Shown: piece after piece, positions 57,201-64,000 of the stretch
Position numbering within the stretch: position 1 is the first letter of the stretch
Layout: each line of letters starts with the position of its first letter
Assembly: GCA_033439295.1 (NCBI GenBank)
Contig: JAVTLE010000003.1
Coordinates: 1,488,001-1,552,000 of the forward strand
DNA length: 64,000 nucleotides
Source of the DNA: Deuterostichococcus epilithicus
Taxonomy: Eukaryota; Chlorophyta; Trebouxiophyceae; Prasiolales; Stichococcaceae
Reading direction: 5' to 3'
Notes under the pieces: generated by a model
Seen by the model: the letters and a program-made list of their open reading frames with translations, nothing else
The model's database searches: none
Told to the model about the DNA's origin: nothing
Position numbers and translations under genes: made by a program

Positions 57201-60200
57201 TGCTGCCGCGCAGCGCCAGGCTCAGGCCGCCGCTGAGGCTGCGGCTGGGGCTGCCGCTGGGCGGCGACGGCCGCGGCACGTCGCTGGACTTGCGCCTCGA
57301 GGGGCTGCTGCCCTGCCGCAGCCGCGTGCCGGCCCGGGTGGGGCTGCCGGACACGACCGCCGCGCCCAGCACCGCGACCGCCTGCGGCGGCGACGCCAGC
57401 GGCGTGGTCGAGCCGCTGGCACCGCCGCCGCCGGCACCNNGCGCGNNGAGCTGCCGCCGCCGAGGCGGCTGCTGCCGGCGCGCCCGGACGCCAGGCGGCT
57501 GCTCGGCGGGCGNCNGCCCACCGCCGGCACCNCTGCCGAGGCGCGCTCGCACAGCGCCAGGCGCGGGATGGCTGCGGGGGCAAGCAGCGCCGGCAGCCGC
57601 TGCGCCGGCGTTGCTGGGCGGCCGCTGCTGCCCAGGCTGTCTGCGTTGCTGCGTGAGCTTGTGGCCCCGGTCCTGCATGGTGCGTAGCAGCATGCGTTTT
57701 GCACGCGCATTCGGACCCCACCATCTTGAGACATATGGTGCACGTTTGGTGACGAATGGTGCTCCGGGGAGGTAACACTGGGGCCCTGCTCGGATGTGCA
57801 TGTGCAGGGTGTCGCAGACCAGGACTCGGGCACGCTGCCTGCGACACACCGCTGGCCGACGCCCGCCGCGCCGGCAGCGCCGCCCTNGCCGCGCCCGCTG
57901 CCGGGGCCACGCGCTGAGGAGCGGCGGCTGCGGGACCCCGACCCCGTCTCCCGCCCCGGCACCAGATTGAGCGACGGCACCGCCGGCGGCCGCGCGGAGC
58001 CGGGCGCGGACCCCCCCGGGGTGCGGCTGCCGCCCGGCCCAGATGCAGCAGGCGTGTGCGGCGAGCCGTCCGAATCGTAGTCGGAGTCCCGCCCTGTCGC
58101 CTGCGCACGCAGAGGCGGAAGATCTCCTGCAAGCTGTTAGCCCTCGGCCATTCGATGCTTTGTTCCTCCACACTCTGGCTTCGATGTTCATGTTCATTCA
58201 CGCCATCACGCGACGCACTTCGCCGGCGGGCTGGCCGTCATCGCCTGCCCAGGTGATGGAGCGGCTGGACCGCGAGCTGCGCAGCGCGCCGGTGGATGCC
58301 GCGGCGGGGCTGCTGCCGGTCGCCCTGCCACCCAGCTCCAGCGGCGGGATGGGGCGCGCCGCCGAGGCAGAACGGCCGCCCAGCTGCAGCAGCGGGACGC
58401 CCCCGGCGGCGGCCGTCGCCGCAGCCCGCGCAGGGTTGGTAGGATCGATGTCCAGGCTGCTGCGCTTGCTGGGCGGCAGCGAGCCGCGCCTGTCGAGCTG
58501 CAGCAAAAGAGACAAAGCAACACCTCAGGCCGGCAGATGGATGGGAACGCCGTCTCCCTGGGCAAACCCAGGTTCAGGCTGCTGCGGTGGATGCAACGTG
58601 CCCAGTTGCATCTGCCGCTGGAAGCAGGCGCTGCAGGCAGTGCTGAGGGCGCCTGCAAGCCTGCGTTTCGAGCCTGAGATGCCGGCCTGGACATGAGCCA
58701 TGCCCAATCCTCCCCCTGCTTTGCCCCAGCGAGTCGGTCTGCCGCCGGTCCGCTGTCGAGACCTGCTCCTCATCCACCCACCGAGGAGGCGAGGGAGCGC
58801 GCGGAGTTGAGCGCGCTGCCGAGGGCGCTGCCGTCAGAGCGGGTGGTGGCCAGCGGCGCAACCGCTGGCGCCGAGTGCGCCTGCAGCTCCAGGTCCAGCT
58901 CCGCCGCCAGGTACCCCATCACCCGCGCCTGCAGGAAGCGGGCGCGCACCGCGGGCCCGCTCCGCCGCGCAATGCCCGCCAGCGCCTGCAGCCAACAGTG
59001 TGGCGCTCTTGGCGATGAACCACAGGCCTCGCAGAGATGAATGCAGAAATGACCATGGCTGCACCAGCTCAAAAATCACCAGCCCACACATACTCCAGCT
59101 CCCTGGAGGCAGATCATGAGGGATCCTTCTGCCCATGAGACGCACACAAGCCGGGCGTGGCACACCTGGATGTGGCCACGCGCCGCACGGGCCGAGACCC
59201 GCTCGTGCGCAGGCGCATTGTAGAGCTTCAGAAACTGCATGAAGTGCAGGTGGATGTACACGCCGACGATGTGCTCGTCCTCTGCGAAGGGGCTGCCTGC
59301 AGTGGGCAGAAGATGAGGCAACTATCTTCCAAGGAGGTGCATCAAGTGCAGGTGGATGCAAACGCCGATCATGCGCCCAGCCTCCGCAAAGGGGCTGCCT
59401 GCAAGGCGCAGCGGGGCAGGCGGCTTCAGGGCATCGTGTTCCTTCAGGGCGAAACCGTTCCGCCACATGCATGACACGGTTAGTTGTCCCGTCCTTGCAT
59501 CGCGACACCTTGCCAAAGGTGCAGCCACATAGAACGCGAGCGCTGCACTGCAGCGGGCGAGTCATTGCACTCACCTGCTGTGCCGAAGATCACGGCGGCA
59601 GCGGCCAGCGCCTCAAGCTGCAGCGGCGACGCCGGACCCACCGACCCGCCAATCGCTCCAGCGGTGTCCGACTGCGCCGTCGGATCCGACAGCAGCTGCA
59701 GCAGCAGGGCGTCTGGCGGCGCCACCAGGTGGCTGAGCGCCGTGAAGGCGTCGCTCCTCCGCAGGGGTGCACCAGCCGCCGGGGCCACGACCACGTCCTT
59801 GCCGTGCCGCTCAGAGTCTGCTTCGACGCCGGCCTGTGGTCGCCACGAAGCCAGCATGTGGCCATGGACATCCCGAGGCCACGAGCCGCCAGGCCCTTCG
59901 TGTCTCCGAGGTGCCCCGGTGATCCTGACCACAGGCGTGTGCAGAGACTGCCCACAGGTGGTCGTCGCGTCCCCTGCTCTGCAGCTGTGCGAATGCAGGC
60001 CACCACCGATTTCAAGGACCGACAATTCATGCTCGGTCTCAGTCTAAGAGGCACCTGCTGCACGGCTGGCTGGCGGCCAATGAGCTCTGCCAGCGCAGCG
60101 GCATAGCGCAGCGTCGCACGCGCGGCCTCCGCCTCGCCGCCGTCCAGCCCTCCTGCTGTTGCCGCCAGCTGCCGCGCGACCGAGGCCGCTAGCGCCGCCG

Positions 60201-63200
60201 CCGCTGAGCCAGGCGCCAGCAGCAGCAGGAGCTGCGCCCCGGCGGCGGCGTCGCGGCTGTGCGCAGCGAGCGCAGCGTAGAGACCCAGTTGCGCCGCGGC
60301 CAGCTGCAGCCAAGCGGCCCGGTCCTCGTTTGGCAGCCGCAGCGCAGTCTGCATTGGCATTGCACCACTGATGGTCTCACTGCAGCCTGGCAGTACCACA
60401 AAGGGCTCATGGGAGGAACGATTGCCTCGCAGCCACACAGTGACTCACGAAGGGAATGGCCGCCAGGAAATCGACTGCCAGGGTCCAGGGTGCTCAGGAA
60501 CAACGTCCGACATTGCACAACTTGCGATCCTTCTGGGTAGAGGAGCCTCGGACGACCGCACCGACGTCCAGAAGGGTGGGTTTAGGAAGGGCACCTGCAG
60601 GCACTGCAGCTGCATGTGGCAGTGCTCCAGAACTGTTGCGCCGGCGTCGCGCCGCGGCGAGGCCGCGACGTGCGCCGCCAGCAGCCGCAGCAGCCCGGCC
60701 ACCACGCCCGCGTTGCCACCCAGCAGCGGCTGCGTGGCGATGCCGGCCAGCGCCTGCGCCGCCGCCGCCGCCAGCACCGCGCCGCCAGCCTCTGCGCTCG
60801 GAAACACGTCATCAGCATCTGGCGCCCAGCAGAACATCGGTCCGACACCGCGCCGCTCGCCAAAATGTGCCATGCATCGCACCAAGACCTGAGGACCCGC
60901 GGCGCCAGGGCCAAGGATCATCAAGATGCAGGCCGGAGGGTGCCGCTCATCCGAACTGACTGTCCTGCTGGCAGTGGGCGGTGCTGGCAGCGGCACAGAC
61001 ATGACTGTGAAAACGCAACACCATATGGATGAGGACCGATACAAGTGCGATACTTAGGATGGTGCATGCCTCGCGGCGAAGCGGCAGGCGAGACGCAGGC
61101 CTCCTCCGCCGGGTACGACACGACTGCATCATGGGTGGCGAACAGGAGCGGCTGAGTCTCCTGCTGCGCAGTGTCCCAGTGCAGCAGCGAGAGCAGCTGG
61201 CACCACAGCGGCCCGCCGCACTTGCCCGCGCATGCCTGCATGCAGTGGGCAACCATACCGTCGGTTAACCTTGCATCGGCCACCTCCTGAGAGGGCTGCT
61301 CCGAGCACAGACCTGACATCGCTGCGATTTCGGACATCCTCTCAAGCAGGAGCTCACCCACATGAATAGCGATGGGGTACAATCTTTTCCTCAGGATGTA
61401 AACTCACCATTTCCACCAGCGAGTGGACCAGCACCGGGGAGGCGCTGGCGGCAGGGCGCCGCATGGCAGCCGACCCGAAGGGCATGCTGGCCAGCTGTGC
61501 CAGCGCCTGCATGATGTAGCCCTGCGCCTGCTGGTCCGGCGTCACCTCCTGCAGAAATCCGAAATGGAACATCGGGAATGTACCAAGCAAAGGACCACCG
61601 CGCCGGCACGATGTACCGCTGCGCCTGCTGCTCCGGCGACATCTTCTGCGCCGGGTGTCAGGCACGTGCGTCAGCGGCATAGCAGCGGCTCGAGCAGGAT
61701 GCGGTTCCAGCACATCCTCCCTCATCCTTCCTGCTGGAGGCTGCAGGGCTGCACCTGCACTAGCTCTGCTGCTGCGCAGACACTATTCTGAGCAGTCAGA
61801 GAGAACGCTCTTGCATTCTGACCTGAGGTGCGGGGGCTGCCGCCGCGGCGCCGCGTGCGGACATTGGCAGCTGGGCGGACGGCGGCGCGGCGGGGGGTGT
61901 GCAGCCACGTCCGCCTCGTCGTCGTCCGATGCGAGGCGCGGGCTGCGGGCCCCGCCGCCATCGCTGCTGGCGTCGTCACTGCCGGAGGCTGAGCCGATGC
62001 AGTGCGACGTCAGGTCCAGCGATCTGGCGTTGACGCGCGGGCCTGCGCATTGCAGCGGCAGGCGTCAGCAGAGCCGGCGCGGGGCATGCCGTAAAGTGGT
62101 CAAGCTCATGGCTGCATCCTGTCGTCGAATCTGCAAGTCGTGAGTGATTTTGGCCACCTCCACCGCACAACGCTGCGCCCTCCATCGAGAACATCCGCAG
62201 AGCGGGGCTTTGCTGGTTCCCAGTACCTGCGGACTGCTGGTCGGCTGCGGCCTGCAGCGCACGGCGGTGGTGCCCCACGACGGCCGCGAGGTCGCTGGCC
62301 ACCAGCGACTCACCGATCGCCAGGCCAAGCGCCGCCAGCTCCGCCCACGCCGATGTGCTGTGCGGCCTGCGGCCACCAGCATGCTGTATGGAGACTAGGA
62401 TTGGCGCACTGCCAAGGATTTCCAGGACTAGGCCTTTTGTTTGACGCTGCATCTGTGGGGCGAGACAGTGTCACTTGCAGACTGCAACGATGCTGCCACA
62501 AGAGTGGTCGGCCAGCCAATCGTCCGAAGCCCACACCTGTTTTGGCCCGGGAAGAAAGGCGCTGGGGACGGCAGCGGCGACGGCGACGGCGAGTTCCAGC
62601 CACCGCCACGGCGCGAGGAGCGCGTCAGGCCGCCCAGAGCTGGCAGTGCCGCGGCCGGTCCTGGCGGCAGCACCAGCTTTGGGACCGGTGCCAGCTGCGC
62701 AGCCGCATTCGTTCCAGCGCCTGCATTGGCATCGCCGTCCACGCCAGCTGCATTGCCGCCGTGCGGCCGCTTGTCGGGGCTCACCGCTGCCAAGAAGCCA
62801 GGGGTGCGGATATCTGCGGCACAACCAGTCGTCCTCCATCACAACAGAGCGGGAGAATGGAAACCTGGTTTGACATGACGTTCATCTGCATGATTCGCTC
62901 AGCACGGCTCTGCTGCAAGCAGGCATCTGGGCCAAGCCTTGCTGCAAAGCGACAGGTGACATGCCTGGCGAGCGGCACAGGTTGTCGCTCGGGCCGGCCT
63001 GTAGCAGCGGGCTCGGCTGCGACCCGCCTGCCTGCTGCGGCGCCAGCAGCTGCACAAGCTGCTCCAGCAGCACTCCCTTGAAGCCCTGCTCTGCCGCCAC
63101 CTGAACAGCTTACAAAGTCAGCAAAATCGCATGGAAGCAGTGACACTGAGTTGCCAACATGCGCTCGGTAGTCAGTGGCGGTCCTCTGACACGGCGTCAT

Positions 63201-64000
63201 GGTTGGTGCGAACGAACACCAGCACCAGCATGCATGCTAGTGTCCTGCACTTGTCCACAGCGCAGGCAATGCGTGCAGCGAACGTTTGTGTGCAGCAGCA
63301 CCTTGCAGGTTATGGGCAGGTCCAGCGCCGCGATGAGCAGCTGGTACACCGCCGGGCCGATGGCCTGCGGGCCCGAGCCCTCGATCGCGGCGACGGCCTC
63401 CGCCAGCAGCTCGGCGGCCGCGGCCCCGCCGGCCGACCTGTCCCGCAGCAGCAGCGCCAGCGCCCGGAAGGCGAACGCTGCCTGCTGCGCCGCCTCGGCG
63501 GGGGTCGCCGCCGCGGTGCCGGCGACAATCGCACGAACTGCGNCNGNGGCCACCCANGAGCGGGCCCAGCCCGGATCCGCCCGCCATCGGCGCCCNGCAT
63601 GCGCCAGGTGGAGCAGCGCCCGGCAGCGCGCGGCGGCGGACGGCGACCGCAGCTCCGCCACTGCAGCTGGCGTCGCGGCATGTGCACCTGTGAGCGTGCG
63701 TCCGAGGATTTGCCGTGTCTCAACAAAGCAGCATGACCACAGCACGGCACGGATTGAAACGGACGAGCATGCGCAGGTCCAGCAACTTGACACCTGCAGA
63801 GCATCACATGGCATTACATTCAGGACGAGAAAGCGCATTGCCGAACCTGCGGCCGCTTTGCTGGCATCGTCTCCCTGCTCGGCCGACTGCTGGTTCCCCA
63901 TGACAGCTGAATCGATCGAGAACCGAGGGTCAGGCAGGATCGATCAGGTGCGCTATCGCCATGAACGATTGCTGCCAACTGCAGTGCTGCGCCCTCGTTG
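49691..64000 (-). CDS. Giant ARM/HEAT-repeat protein kinase with phosphatase-like tail (5' end outside window)
   Basis: Coding exons on one strand run from beyond 64000 down to the TGA at 49691-49693, and I treat them as one gene. From the N-terminus: (1) helical Ala/Leu-rich ARM/HEAT-like repeats (about 58800-63700), for example ELLAEAVAAIEGSGPQAIGP, AFTALSHLVAPPDALLLQLL and ALAGIARRSGPAVRARFLQA; (2) a long Ser/Gly/Pro-rich linker (about 56000-58500); (3) a complete kinase domain (51900-54900); (4) a coiled Gln-rich stretch (51520-51700) and an Ala/Gly-rich region; (5) a degenerate dual-specificity-phosphatase-like tail. There are more than 30 exons. The substrate and pathway are unknown. 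A boundary between two genes somewhere in the linker cannot be excluded; the absence of any recognisable stop plus promoter there argues mildly for one gene. Three introns carry duplicated acceptor edges. Confidence 0.65.
53829..53853. repeat. 12-bp tandem duplication
   Basis: Two to three copies of a CGTCCTGAAGCG unit lie in an intron of the giant kinase gene, just beyond the exon encoding WDYGVEGDS. Confidence 0.8.
54261..54447 (-). repeat. Acceptor plus exon-start duplication (kinase N-lobe intron)
   Basis: The exon encoding VLRAEAPALGQPETGVALK begins at 54298 after a GCAG acceptor. Its first 35-40 bases with the acceptor recur at 54396-54447, upstream in the same intron, with the copy's AG at 54436-54437. 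The copy reads in a different frame within a few codons. Confidence 0.88.
55668..55952. repeat. 36-bp direct repeats flanking an AT-rich island
   Basis: A 36-bp sequence starting TGCTACGCCGCCCTTCCATA lies at 55668-55703 and again at 55916-55952 with one indel. The 212 bp between (55704-55915) are markedly AT-rich and lie within an intron of the giant kinase gene. Neither terminal inverted repeats nor a coding frame was seen in the island. Confidence 0.85.
57439..57887. other. Unresolved bases in GC-rich linker exon
   Basis: Unresolved N positions occur at 57439-57440, 57446-57447, 57513, 57515, 57532 and 57887, in very GC-rich sequence of the Ser/Gly-rich linker. Reading frames across them are uncertain. 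Confidence 0.95.
59235..59404 (-). repeat. Acceptor plus exon-start duplication (ARM region)
   Basis: The exon starting at 59296 (AGSPFAEDEHIVGVYIHLHF) after acceptor CTGCAG has a copy at 59337-59404, upstream in the same intron. The copy encodes AGSPFAEAGRMIGVCIHLHL after its own CTTGCAG acceptor, in the same frame, then meets a stop after about 28 codons. About 15 differences occur in 68 bases. Confidence 0.92.
61506..61651 (-). repeat. Acceptor plus exon-start duplication (second ARM site)
   Basis: The exon starting at 61548 after CTGCAG encodes EVTPDQQAQGYIMQALAQL. A copy at 61608-61651, upstream in the intron, encodes MSPEQQAQRYIVPA after an AG at 61646-61647. Roughly 10 differences occur in 44 bases. 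Confidence 0.9.
63543..63596. other. Unresolved bases in ARM-repeat exon
   Basis: Unresolved N positions occur at 63543, 63545, 63547, 63557 and 63596 within a GC-rich exon of the giant gene. Residues here cannot be read. Confidence 0.95.

Noticed and set aside
56610-57775. Long plus-strand open frames opposite the giant kinase gene
   Set aside because: They are Ala/Pro/Arg-rich mirror frames of the GC-rich Ser/Gly linker exon, with no domain and no start context.

Overview
This window is nuclear DNA from a green alga. I infer a chlorophyte, probably a trebouxiophyte such as a Chlorella or Coccomyxa relative; this is judged from gene content and style, not from a database match. It is GC-rich with some low-quality N positions. 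Genes are split by many short GT-AG introns, most with a TGCAG-type acceptor, and nearly all stop codons are TGA. The families are plant-like: TDP1 with an N-terminal FHA module, SPO11, a plant-type cytosolic pyruvate kinase, a peroxisomal-type pseudouridine-5'-phosphate glycosidase, PI31, and a SAP30-like protein. No rRNA, tRNA, CRISPR array, prokaryotic operon or virus-like element was recognised.

Layout: OST48/WBP1 (-), TRAPPC13 (+), SAP30-like (-), TDP1 (+), a doubtful small ORF (-), SPO11 (+), PSF2/GINS2 (-), a RecD2-like helicase (+), ribosomal protein bL20 (-), pseudouridine-5'-P glycosidase (+), PI31 (+), pyruvate kinase (-), a secreted M43 metalloprotease (+), and a very large (-) gene. 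The large gene has ARM/HEAT-like repeats, a Ser/Gly-rich linker, a Ser/Thr kinase domain and a degenerate phosphatase-like tail. Genes mostly alternate in divergent and convergent pairs, so several short intergenic stretches are probably shared promoters or shared 3' regions. Four DNA-transaction genes (TDP1, SPO11, PSF2, RecD2-like) lie side by side from 9.4 to 30.3 kb.

The most unusual pattern is a recurrent kind of local tandem duplication. In SPO11 (twice), the RecD-like gene (once) and the giant kinase gene (three times), 45-70 bp that include a splice site and the neighbouring exon edge have been copied into the adjacent intron. The copies are diverged and usually keep the splice dinucleotide, giving decoy donors or acceptors. 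A related duplication spans the stop codon of PSF2, and a 36-bp direct repeat flanks an AT-rich island in the kinase gene. Other points of note are a bacterial-type RecD2 helicase in an intron-rich nuclear gene, a perfect 15-bp hairpin over the SAP30-like stop codon, a PTS2-like signal in the pseudouridine enzyme, and an apparent 1-bp frameshift in bL20.

Exon boundaries were worked out by eye from frame, splice dinucleotides and remembered family sequences. Gene identities are firm for most loci. The first and last exons, and the RecD-like, SPO11 and giant-kinase gene models, would need transcript data.
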